In this document: in pieces, positions 44,903-55,392 of the stretch
How the letters are laid out: each line of letters begins with the position of its first letter
Numbering within the stretch: the stretch's first letter is position 1
DNA from: Branchiostoma floridae
Lineage: Eukaryota > Chordata > Leptocardii > Amphioxiformes > Branchiostomatidae
Assembly: GCF_000003815.2 (NCBI RefSeq)
Contig: NC_049981.1
Coordinates: 14,411,729-14,475,728, forward strand
Reading direction: 5' to 3'
Length of the DNA stretch: 64,000 nucleotides
Notes under the pieces: generated by a model
Told to the model about the DNA's origin: nothing
Databases searched by the model: none
Seen by the model: only the letters and a program-made list of their open reading frames with translations
Program-made: the position numbers and the translations under genes

Positions 44903-45375
44903 GCTAAGTTCGTACATGGGGCGGACCTAATGTACGATGTACGATGTTCGAAGTTAATATGTTTTCTACTTTGTGGGTTTTGCTAAGTTCGTACATGGGG
45001 CGGACCTAATGTACGATGTACGATGTTCGAAGTTAAGATTTTTCTATTTTGTGGGTTATGCTAAGTTCGTACATGGGGCGGACCTAATGTACGATGTACG
45101 ATGTTCGAAGTTAAGATTTTTCTATTTTGTGGGTTATGCTAAGTTCGTACATGGGGCGGACCTAATGTACGATGTACGATGTTCGAAGTTAATATGTTTT
45201 CTACTTTGTGGGTTTTGCTAAGTTCGTACATGGGGCGGACCTAATGTACGATGTACGATGTTCGAAGTTAAGATTTTTCTATTTTGTGGGTTATGCTAAG
45301 TTCGTACATGGGGCGGACCTAATGTACGATGTACGATGTACGAAGTTAAGATATTTTGATTATGCTGTGGGTTAT
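44903..45375 (+). repeat. Satellite array 1, six units of 78-81 bp
   Basis: GCTAAGTTCGTACATGGGGC starts units at 44903, 44982, 45060, 45138, 45217 and 45295 (periods 79, 78, 78, 79, 78, then a diverged 81). Two unit types exist: ATATGTTTTCTACTTTGTGG (79 bp) and AGATTTTTCTATTTTGTGG (78 bp). Each contains ATGTACGATGTACGATGTTC. Apparent ORFs here are a by-product of the 78-bp period. Confidence 0.92.
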
Positions 45376-45589
45376 GCTAACTCTGTACGCAGCATTTTAT
45401 TCTACTTTCACCTGTCGCACATGGTAAATGTGAAACATGTAGAATAACGATGTTTTGTCTGAAAATAATGAAAATGCAACATGTATTGCATTTATCTTTT
45501 GTTGAACATTTATTTTTGATAATTTACAAGGTCAGCAGTCCTGCTCTCTCCAGTTTTCTCTCTTCTCGAACATTGTGTACGTACATCAA

Positions 45590-46190
45590 CCCTGCCGCTC
45601 TGTACTAAGTTAGATTGTTTAAGTTCGTACATCGTACATCGTACATCAACCCTGCCCCTCTGTACTAAGTTAGATTTTTTAAGTTCGTACATCGTACATC
45701 GTACATCAACCCTGCCCCTCTGTACTAAGTTAGATTTTTAAGTTCGTACATCGTACATCAACCCTGCCCCTACGTACTAAGTTAGATTTTTTTAAGTTCG
45801 TACATCGTACATCGTACACTAACCCTGCCCCTATGTACTAAGTTAGATTTTTTAAGTTCGTACATCGTACATCGTACATCAACCCTGCCCCTATGTACTA
45901 AGTTAGATTTTTAAGTTCGTACATCGTACATCGTACACCAACCCTGCCTCTATGTACTAAGTTGGATTTTTTAAGTTCGTACATCGTACATCGTACATCA
46001 ACCCTGCCCCTATGTACTAAGTTAGATTTTTTAAGTTCGTACATCGTACATCGTACATCAACCCTGCCCCTCTGTACTAAGTTAGATTTTTTAAGTTCGT
46101 ACATCGTACATCAACCCTTCCCCTATGTACTAAGTTAGATTTTTTAAGTTCGTACATCGTACATCGTACACCAACCCTGCCTACTTGTAC
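45590..46190 (-). repeat. Satellite array 2, ten units of about 53-60 bp
   Basis: AAGTTCGTACATCG starts units at 45621, 45681, 45740, 45794, 45854, 45913, 45973, 46033, 46093 and 46146. On the minus strand each unit reads ACTTAGTACAGAGGGGCAGG then GTTGATGTACGATGTACGAT, a shortened relative of array 1. Units vary in the number of TCGTACA steps. Confidence 0.92.
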
Positions 46191-46515
46191 AAAGTTAGAT
46201 GACGTCACTTAAAACTTCCGAAGTTTACCGATTACGGTCTATATCTACCTTTAACTTCGTACAAGTTCGTACAAGTTCGTACACACTAACTTCGTACAAT
46301 TACCCCTTTTCTGGACATACCTCACGGCCTAAATCAATGTGTTTACAGATTCATAAACTGTTTTAACCTTTGCCCTCGACAGGTAAGTCAATTAGCTACA
46401 ATCGCTCTCATGCGTTGTTAAAATCAGTGCGTTGTTAGGGATAGTAGTGGGCGAGAATTCTTACTGCTGCCTCGTTGAAAGGAGGCGGCCGTAAGAATTT
46501 CCACGCCGACTGAAA

Positions 46516-46681
46516 CTAATCTCCAAGCAGATCCTACGGTAGCATAAGATATTATCAAAAGCTGACAGAGGAGTGGAGGAGTGTGTTTCGCTACATGGCA
46601 AATGGTCACCTCTTGGCTGACTACACTCCTTGGCCAGTCTAGTATTACCTTATGCCATTGTAGGATCTGCTTGGAGATTAG
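46516..46681. mobile_element. MITE with 36-bp inverted ends
   Basis: The left end CTAATCTCCAAGCAGATCCT then ACGGTAGCATAAG mirrors the right end, which reverse complemented reads CTAATCTCCAAGCAGATCCT then ACAATGGCATAAG. 166 bp and non-coding. Flanks GAAA/AAAC give no clear duplication. Confidence 0.75.
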
Positions 46682-47706
46682 AAACTTCTGTTATTGTGAC
46701 AAAGTATACGATGGTGGCCATGGGTTTTATTATCTTTTTGGTGTTCAACCGAGCACTTCTCGCCGGCGTTTATGACCTATCAACACTGAAATATATGTTC
46801 AATAAAGTTGATAATTTGTAAATACTTAGTATGGGGTACAAGTGGGGATTCACTTTACAAAATGGAGACATAGAATAAAAAAAGTAATTTGGAACAACAT
46901 ATTATATATACTGCAAATATAATGCGCCAACAAGTCGGTTAATTAACGTGTCTCGTAAGTCAAAGTTTATTTATTCTCTAGCTTGAACGAATTAGATATT
47001 GCTATGGCATAGCTACTTGGCTTAATGACAGTGTACTGTTTGTTTCTTTTGTGTGAAAATCCTTGCAGTTTAACGTAAGTTACATAGACTTACAGTAACA
47101 GAAATATACTTGAATTGTAAATGTTTGTTTTTCATACAGTACAGCAAGTTATATACGCATCACAGAGCCATGTGAATATTGGGACATCCAATTGTCATAG
47201 GTACATGTAGCATTTCAAAATCAACCACAAATCCTGGTGTATAAAAAAAATAAGAATAGCGCAAGTATCCTGTATGTGCATGTACAAACTATACACAACA
47301 GCCACCTCAGCTTTCAATACAAAATTTCAGCCTCATTTTAATCTTTGTATATGTAAATGAATCACCAAAGAAAAACACACACTGAATATCTATCAATACG
47401 TAGATACAAATTTCTTAATTCTATTGTAGTAAAAGAAACATTTTGATAGCAGTAACAACAAGTATCAAAAGAGAAATAAAGTGATTAAAGGTCACGGTTT
47501 CATCAATCAATTTACTTTCTACATACGTTTTTAATGTCACATCCGGACTGTAAATCACAATTAGCAGTTAAACATATATGACAGCTTGACAATTCAACAA
47601 CAATTTGACAGTTCAACCAATGCGAAAGTGACCATATGCCCATGAACGTTTTATGTTTGCATTTTCCATTTCTAGGTTTTGATGAAGGTGGGTTATATCG
47701 GTCCAT
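46682..47706. other. 3' flank of IgR5; nothing else seen
   Basis: AT-rich sequence downstream of the IgR5 stop (gene on minus). No recognisable gene or repeat apart from short A/T tracts. Confidence 0.5.
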
Positions 47707-50700
47707 TCAGTGTTTCTGCAGACTCTGGTAGATGGCAGGCCTCAGCTCCTGGTAGTCACCACTAGGCTGGGGTGGTTGGGCCGTTTCCATGGGAACTTCG
47801 TACTCATCATTTCTGTTTCCGGGTCCCTGTGACACTGCCCTTGAAAGTGCTACGTTTTCATACTGTCTATCAGCGGTGTCCGTCGCTCCTGAAAAGACGT
47901 CGAAATCAATGCCGTCTACTTGTATTCAGATCATTCATATTGCATACTAGTATTCAACTGCCATATGCATTGTAAGTTTTACACTGGTACTTGTCAGAAT
48001 CATTCATGTTGAGGTTATTGATTCGCACGGCAGGGTGTACCGTGAGGATACGAAAATCTAGCCTGGGTACCAGCCTACGTAGTAACCAATTGATAACCAC
48101 GGAAAATTGAGCCAACGGTTACTACAAAGGATGTCACCCAGGCTACTGAAAATTAATACCATTATTTGACGTTACATGCTTGTCAGACTATGTATTTATC
48201 AACAAGTGACTACTTATTTGAATCTGAAGAAAGTTGCACTACGCGGAAAGGGTCAAAAATTATTTTTCTTTTTTCTTTCATGTATCATATTCAATATTTC
48301 AGAACATAATATTCTTCATTTTTGGGTATTGTACTTAAATATTTTGGAGCAGATGTGATAAATGTTCGAAGCTATGGATGCAAAAAAGATTCAATACTTT
48401 TTTTCTTGCCGCCATTCTTGGCTGTCCTGAGACGTAGAAACAGGAACACTGCAGCGCCCCCTGCCAATAGCCCTGCGATAAAACATCCAACTGCAGCCCC
48501 AGCTACGACTTCGGGCCCAAAATAATTTCCGTCTGCAAAACAAACCCTACATGTAGTTTGCCCATGGGAAAATGTCTATTCGTTGGCTTTGATACTCGAA
48601 GTTTGTGGAAGAAAAACAAATCAATAAAACTTTGAGTACAATGCAGTAATTATATTTTGAACGTCATTTCAGTTTACACCGAACAGCACAAACGAAGAAT
48701 CTCGCAACAAGAGGATGGTTAGCATGAAATATAGTGCAATATAGGAAAGATCGAAGGGTCAAGAAATGGGCCGTTACATGTACAGTTAAAAAGTCAGTAA
48801 AGGTAATCACCTGTTTGCGGGGCGTTTGTGCCAATACTAAGACCTGCAAGAAAACAAAATAAGTAGATACAGTAAGTAAATATAATGTACACAATAATTG
48901 AAAATGAAAGTAAAAAAAGATCACAGACAAATTAAAAGAAAGGGGGACAGTGTAAGTACATTACTTGCACAAGAAAAGAACTACAACGGACAACGGTACC
49001 TCCTGTTCGTCCCTGTGAAGTGGGAGTGGTGGCTGGCTCTAGAAATAATACAAGATGGCTCCATTATCACGCTGTATAAGCTGAACGTAAAGGAAACCAT
49101 GGTATTACCAGTAAGCAATAAGAGTTAAAGTGATGAAGCAGGCATTAATCAAAACTACCTTTAAAACACGGTGTTTAAAAGTAGGAAGAAGACTAGCTAG
49201 GACGACAGTTTATAATTCGTAACTTAGATACTTCTTGCCAATAACAGTAATTGATCAAAAGAAGGCTGGACAAAAGGTCAAGCAAGAAAATGTTTGCTTA
49301 AGCAATGAAATTTCTAACGATTCTAAAATATAGACGCTCAAAAGCAAATTCATTAAATAAAACAATAACATGGTTTGGTGATTGGGGTGTCAATTCCTCG
49401 AACTGAGTCTTGCCAATACCTATTTTTGTTTTCCCGAAACAAATAATGTTTTTGAAAATGTGGCATAGAAAACTTTGTCAAAATGTCAAAGCTACAAGTT
49501 TTGCGTCGGGCGTGGCGTAACTGGTAGAGCTTTCGGCTCGGAATCTATGGGTCCTGAGTTCGATTCCCACCGTGTCCCCGACGTTGTGCCATTGGGAAAG
49601 GCACTTTACACGACTTTCCTTCTGTCTGTACCGTGTATGTGGCATTGTTAATATAAGTTACAAAAACTTGAGTGCAGTGCCACATCGTCCTCGTCTGTCC
49701 AAAAAAGCAAATAGAAAAAAAAAGTATTGGTAGTCAATAGGGAACGGGTTTTCTGCGCGTGAAAAGTTTGCGCGTGCGCGTGAACAATTTGCGTGTGACA
49801 AAACAAAGTTCTGAAAACATGCTCGCGTTTGGAATTCCGGAAAACATGCTCGCGGAGGCTGGCAGTCAGATAAGGCCAGCAATCAGCGACCCAGTACGAA
49901 AAGAAATGGCCAGCAAAAGTGTATTATGAGCCAAAAAAGGGCCTCAGAGAGCCTGCTATGGAGGCTATGAATTTCTGGGTTGAAAAGTTCCTGATTGTAG
50001 GTCCCTTGGGAATAGATAAATTTGCATATCATAAACATTTCAAAATCACTGAAATTTGTCAGAAATACAAGTAAACCATACTAGTATAAGGTTTGTTATT
50101 GTAAATTATAACATCTATTTTAGCTTTATTCAACCTTTTCTCAAGCAGATCGTTTAACGCGCAAATTTCAAACTTTTTTTGCGCGTGAAAACTTGACGTA
50201 ATGTAAATGTCAAAATCACTTTAAAATCATTAGAACACAGAACACAGAAAGAGTTTGTTAACTCTAGAGTGCAAAGGTATTATACTAAAAGCCTATTTTG
50301 TGCCATATCATCTGTTTTAAGATCTTAAGTGTAAAACTTAAGTGTAAAGTTTTCAAATCCCTTGGGAATCAGCATATTGTCACGCGCAGATTTTTCACGC
50401 GCAAATTTCTCACGCGCACAAAACCCCATTCCTAGTCATGATCATTAGCATAAGGCAAAGTTAACGTCATAAATGTCATATCAATACAGGTAGCCTTTAA
50501 AGTTTGGAATCAAATGAGCCCTTGAAAACCGGAAGGCTCGTTCGGCTAAAACGTTTTTACTGACTACACCCCCCAATATTGCTGCATACTCTGTTGGGTG
50601 CTTTATCATTTAACGTTACCTTCATTGACAGTCAACAGTACAGTAGCAGTGCGGCTGTCATACGCATGGTACGCTGTGCACTGGTACGTGCCAGAATCAT

Positions 50701-53700
50701 CCTTATTGAGGTTGCTGATATGCAGGGTGGCTCCTGTTGCTGTGAAACTGCTGTCCCCTTGTTTTGTCCAATTGAAGCTGACGGCAGGTTTGCTGTCTGC
50801 TGCACATGTGAACTGAATACTGCCTCCTATGTATTCTGTGGCAGGTCCGTCAGGCTGTATACTTGCAGAATTCATGTCTGGAAAAATGGTATGCAGGCTT
50901 TTTTACTTTGTACACAGAACAAAGTAGGCAGAATCAAACTGAGCATTTATCTCATGAACTGTCAATGAAATCAATGTATAACTACACTCCACGGTACGCT
51001 TATGACCATGTACAGTGTCCAGACAGTTTTGTGTCCTTAGATTCACGTATTTGTTTTCGCAGTGGACACCTGTCTGGGGGCTTTATTTATACAATAAGTA
51101 CTTACAGTATGTTAGCAGCGTATGAACAATTTGTCCCCCAGATGATGACCCATCACACAGGTACCTCCCGTCATCAATAGCCCGTGTGTTTGTGATGGTT
51201 GCTGTGAAGTCATCATCAGCTGTAGCCGTGAATCTGCCTCTCAGGTTGAAGGTATCCAGACCCGCTTTCTCCTGAAGATCAGGCGTGCTGCCTCCTGTGT
51301 ACAGGGTGATCAACTGTACCCAAGTATCACCCGTATCAAGCCGCTGCCACTCTCTAAAGACGTTGGTTATTCCTGTACACGGCAGGGTTGCGGATCGTCC
51401 CATCTGTACTGTGATGTTAGCGCCTCCAACTGTTGAGCATGAGGTAAACAATTATATACAACAATCATATACAACAACAAGAGATATATCTTAAAGACAA
51501 GACAGAAGGAAGCAGGTGCACCTGATTCTATTCTATGTGGCTATTAACAGCGTGGTACGGCAATATCTACAAATGGATCCTTAAGTAGGAATATTAACAC
51601 AACAAGACGTCATATATCCCTAACGCTTTTCCACTGACTCATGCAGAACATATACAGAACAAGCGTTCGCAGAACTCAACCTTCGTGAAATGGGTGATGG
51701 TGCGGTGGTGGAGGGTTTATATGTAGACGTGTCATTGGCTAGCTTTAGTTCTGTGTCGTCCACAGAGCGTCACTTGTAAGTGGAAGTGAGAAGGCGAGGT
51801 GTTGAGAGGATGTTGTTGGTTTTAAATATGAAACTGTGAGGTGCATGTCAGGATGAGCGTTTTCTACGTCAGACCGACATTATTGGAGACTTTTGTATGT
51901 CATTAAGAATCTAAAAGGCAAGTTACTTGGAATCTTGGCAGTAGGTGGTCAATGTTATCTGTGAAATGCATTGAGAAGTTGTAGAATATAATGCGAAGAC
52001 AAAGGGTTTGTGGTTTTTACTATGGAATGGAATGTATGTGTACGTTATGGCCTGCTACAAACTGTGTAAAATGAAACCGTGTCTCTACGATTTACGGGAG
52101 ATGAAGAAGGCCTGCTTACGCTTTTTGGGAGAAAGCATGGAGACCGTCACCTAGGAAGGTGCGCCGAAAAAAGTGATATAGGCAGTAGCTGTATTTTAAA
52201 AGTATTCTATCATCCATCCTTTCTTGTTTGTGCACATGACACAAACTGTCCTGTCCATTCATTTCCATGGACAAAGCAAATACCTTTCATTGTCTTTTGA
52301 AGATAAAGACTTATATTGACTGGGCTAAAATCGACTGTTGCATCAAAATATCAATAAAATAACACATAAAACAATAACGTTGACCACATCAAAGCCGTCA
52401 TTGGTGAGATCCACATAAATGATCTTCACATCCCCAGCGAACACCTCCAAAATGTGATGGCTGGTGTCGTCACGGAATGCTCCTCCTCAGGTACATAAAA
52501 GTATAACTTCCATTTTGGGCTTGCGACTTGGAACTCATGGAACTTTTCAGATGACCCCTTTTCTCTTACCCAATCGTTTTAGTAACCTATCAGTACAAAT
52601 GGCATGGATCTGCTAACTAGCACCTGCGACCTACCCTAGATTAAATTGCAGAGAAATCAAGACATCAAAGTATAACTATCCATCTGGGCTTGCGACTTGT
52701 GACTCATGGAACTTTCGACATGACCCCGTGCGTGTCTCTCACCTAATCGTTCTCGCGACATGTCGGTACAAATGACGTGATTGTGTTAATTACCACTTGT
52801 GTCCTTGTTGTGACCTATATACTCTACATTACATCGCTTGGAAAACAAGACATAAAAGTATAACTTCCATTTTGGGCTTGCGACTTGGAACTCATTGAAA
52901 TTCTGACATGACCCCGTGTCTCTTGCCCAAACGTTCTCGCCACATATCAGTACAAATGGCCGTGCCGTGGCGGGAACGCTTTATCCGCCCGCACGGGGCT
53001 TGTCAGTCAATAGGACTATACGCCTCGCGACACCTTTTCTGTCCGGGATAACATAAAACATGCATAATTTCTTCCTTGGAAGAGAGACCAAATGCTTATC
53101 CCGACAAGAAATTTGTCCAATTTCAGCAGGTAGGATAACAAATCCACCGCCGGAAGCAAATGTATCAATGGTTGCAACAATGATGATGTCGTAACATTCT
53201 TTGTTTCACAATGCAGTCCACTACATTGTGTATCCCATATGTCTAATGTAAACTCCCTATAAACAATCTCATCAATGACTGCAAGTTACTGTGAAAAACA
53301 AACCCTGCTTTGTTCATCAGTGTATTGTACCGGTAGTAACTGTTACATGTGCAACCCTTTTAAAACGTGTAATACACGCCCCTGTATACAATATCATCAT
53401 TGCCCTTAGTCTACAGATTATCAAATCTTATGGGGAACATGCACACCCCATCATGTATAATGTACTGTCCCTATAAACCATTTTCTCTATTGCGCAACTA
53501 TGACCTTTGGGATCACTTCCTGTTGGGACGGGGTAAGCATGAAGCCCATCGGCATGACGTAATATCACCTAAATATAGCACGATTGCGTAATACCCACGA
53601 TTGCGTAATATCTACGATTGCGTAAAACCCATTTTCCACCTACAAACATCCCCTGCAAAACCGTCAAAAGCCACTAAACGAAAAAATGCCTCGTACGTTT

Positions 53701-54715
53701 CTTCTCCTTCTCAAGAACTACCCACATACCAAATATCAGAGCAATCTGTCCAGCCGTTCGCGAGCTTTCTGTACACAGACACGCACCATACAACGGTTTC
53801 CAAACATACCTATTGCATTCTGCTAATTACCTCCTAATTTGCATAACAATCATACAATTATGTACATCACTACGTAAGCTATCTGCATACCTACAGTCAT
53901 TCCGATCCATCGACCCCTGCTTGCATTATTCCTTCTCAAAACCTAACACAAGAATGACTTTCACCGCCCCAGCAAAACCCCTAAGTGGTCAAAACTTACA
54001 CACCTTACTATTCATTTACACAGCTACCTACCACGTAAAAATCATCACCCAAAAAAGTCCCGAAAAAAAAATATCAAAACCGGAAGTTCTGCTGCAGTAC
54101 AATAACACTCCGCTAGAACGCCCTGCCGTAACGCAATTCCTACCATTCCTTCCTCATGTCTAACCCTACCCACATACCAAATATCAAAACAATCCATCCA
54201 TGCCTTCCCCAGATATCAGGCTGACAAACGTCCCTCTCACAAAAAAACAGCACTCAAAACAAACCCTTCGTTTCACGAAGGGAACAAAGTTCCTTCCTAT
54301 ACACGATACAGTGATTGAATAATAGTAATCTACCGACAGATGTAGTCACACCAAAAGTAGGCGACAGTTACAACATGGGGTTGGCCCAGTTCTTGGGCCT
54401 CCCCAAACCCCCCATATGAATCGAACGATAAACTTGACATGATGCTTGATGATGCGGTAATGTAAATACTTCACAGCACCGGCCACTTTGGTTTGTTTTG
54501 TTCTGAGTTTTTCATTAGTACCACAATCCCACCGACCGCACTGAAGCCTAGCACTCTGGGCGTGATGCCCCATGGCCAGCTAGGGGACTGTGCCTAGTAA
54601 ATGTAGAAGCAACTATAGCTAACATGACGTATAAAGCGCAATGCCAAGAAAGCTCACCTATATTAAGAAACAGGCTCCATGCGACCATCAGATGTAACAG
54701 TGTAGTTACCATCAT
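47707..54715 (-). CDS. IgR5: two-Ig-domain receptor with tyrosine tail, head-to-head with IgR6
   Basis: Exons (minus), all phase 1: 54658-54715 signal (MMVTTLLHLMVAWSLFLNI); 51106-51429 V-type domain (ATLPCTGITNVFREWQRL, FTATITNTRAIDDGRYLCDG); 50620-50877 I-set domain (IQFTCAADSKPAVSFNWTK, DSGTYQCTAYHAYD); linkers 49000-49038 (EPATTPTSQGRTG) and 48811-48843 (GLSIGTNAPQT); 48398-48532 transmembrane (GAAVGCFIAGLLAGGAAVFL); 47707-47888 tail. 342 aa. Tail motifs: QYENV, DEYEVP, DYQELRPAIYQSLQKH. The signal exon is 58 nt, exactly as in IgR6, and starts with the same MM-x-T pattern, which decides its choice despite a 3.2-kb intron. The extracellular half is related to IgR6, while the linker-TM-tail half is related to IgR1-IgR4: a hybrid. 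Introns carry a SINE, a hAT-like MITE, a tandem repeat and a hairpin element. Confidence 0.85.
49508..49670 (+). mobile_element. tRNA-derived SINE
   Basis: A tRNA-like head has an A box (TGGCGTAACTGGTAGAGC) and B box (GAGTTCGATTCCCACC). It is followed by GTTGTGCCATTGGGAAAGGC and ACTTTACACGACTTTCCT, a body sequence I recall from many invertebrate tRNA-derived SINEs (from memory, not checked). The tail is not sharply defined. It sits in an IgR5 intron. Confidence 0.7.
49739..50432. mobile_element. Nonautonomous hAT-like element with GCGCGTG-rich inverted ends
   Basis: The left end AGGGAACGGGTTTTCTGCGC then GTGAAAAGTTTGCGCGTG mirrors the right end, which reverse complemented reads AGGAATGGGGTTTTGTGCGC then GTGAGAAATTTGCGCGTG. 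Flanks TAGTCAAT (49731-49738) and TAGTCATG (50433-50440) look like a diverged 8-bp duplication, the hAT length. No transposase inside. Confidence 0.6.
52497..52960. repeat. Tandem repeat, 170-187 bp unit, three copies
   Basis: AAAAGTATAACTTCCATTTT, GGGCTTGCGACTTG, GACCCC and CAGTACAAATG recur in order from 52497, 52667 and 52854. Intron of IgR5. Confidence 0.8.
53640..54282 (-). mobile_element. Hairpin/microsatellite dispersed element, diverged copy F
   Basis: The minus-strand start is the hairpin CCCTTCGTGAAACGAAGGG (54264-54282). GATATTTGGTATGTGGGTAG, GTACTGCAGCAGAACTTCCG and TTTTTACGTGGTAGGTAGC-type modules follow. A second hairpin-less stretch with the same modules lies at 53690-53790. 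It sits in the IgR5 signal-V intron. The far end is not clearly found. Confidence 0.65.
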
Positions 54716-55392
54716 TCATCCCCGTCCACGTTTTGTCAGTTTCCGACATTAATAAGTCACGATTTCCTACTGTATAAAGCGACGCAGGTATGGTTACAAG
54801 CACTTTTCACGTTTTGTTCGTGTACATGACCCGGCCGGTTAGTATAGCTACTTCCCGGTTCAAAGGTCATGTGTTAACGAACCACTCGAAGCAGAAAGAT
54901 GGAACAATGTAATCACGTGACTAACCGTCAGATTGATCAGTCTGACCTATGAGTCGTATGACGTACGTTCCAGGGTTTTTTGCCCGCCCCTTTTGTAAAC
55001 ACTGCCGGTAAATAACGAACATTGACATTCAAGTGCTCCCAACAATAACGTCCAGGTGGCCATGAAATACGTCAGTACTCAGTAGGTTCCCGTGCTGTCA
55101 GTACACTGACTTTTCCCACACATACCATGATTATTTCTTTCTGAAGGAAAAGAGAAGAAATTGTGAAGTTATAAACTGCAGTCCTGAACATATTTTGAGC
55201 GTTTCGTACGTATACGTATTGCTTATGATATGTATACGTATCATACATATACGTATTACTTATTGGCCCGTTGAGAGTTGGCCTCTGAACCCGGAAGTTT
55301 CAGTGGCAACACCTGCGTCCTGACCGTTACCGAGACGCGGGTCGTGAACGTGCCAGAAAATTACATTTTTCTAATACATGTAGTGTCAGAGG
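54716..55392. promoter_or_regulatory. Shared divergent promoter region of IgR5 and IgR6
   Basis: 677 bp separate the two start codons, which face away from each other. It contains TGACGTACG near 54960, a run of nested palindromes (TACGTATACGTA, GATATGTATACGTATCATAC, ATATACGTAT) at about 55207-55255 and several ACGT cores. No TATA box can be placed with confidence. Co-regulation is inferred from the geometry only. Confidence 0.6.

Larger units (their letters stand above)
44748..46330. mobile_element. Foldback-like element: inverted ends enclosing inverted satellite arrays
   Basis: The left end (GGCCTACATACATGTCCAGA then AATGGGTGAAATGTACGAAG) matches the reverse complement of the right end (GGCCGTGAGGTATGTCCAGA then AAAGGGGTAATTGTACGAAG). 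Inside, array 1 (44903-45375, plus orientation) and array 2 (45590-46190, minus orientation) are diverged relatives in opposite directions, with a unique centre of about 210 bp. Drosophila FB and Galileo elements have such long tandem-repeat-bearing inverted ends (family knowledge). It lies between IgR5 and the IgR4 start. Confidence 0.65.

Noticed and set aside
44973-45447. Plus-strand ORFs with repeated MGFAKFVHGADLMYDVRCSK peptide
   Set aside because: The peptide repeat is only the translation of 78-bp satellite units (26 codons). Neighbouring 79-bp units break the frame, and there is no start context, splice context or domain.
45590-46190. CRISPR-like array
   Set aside because: Regular 53-60-bp units, but there is no repeat/spacer alternation: the whole unit is conserved. 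The surrounding genome is clearly eukaryotic.
50579-50968. 129-codon plus-strand ORF
   Set aside because: Antisense to the IgR5 domain-2 exon and its acceptor.
22899-51429. Recombination signal sequences next to V exons (RAG-type rearrangement)
   Set aside because: I looked for CACAGTG heptamers with an A-rich nonamer at the V exon edges and saw only splice sites. V exons are complete and need no J segment.
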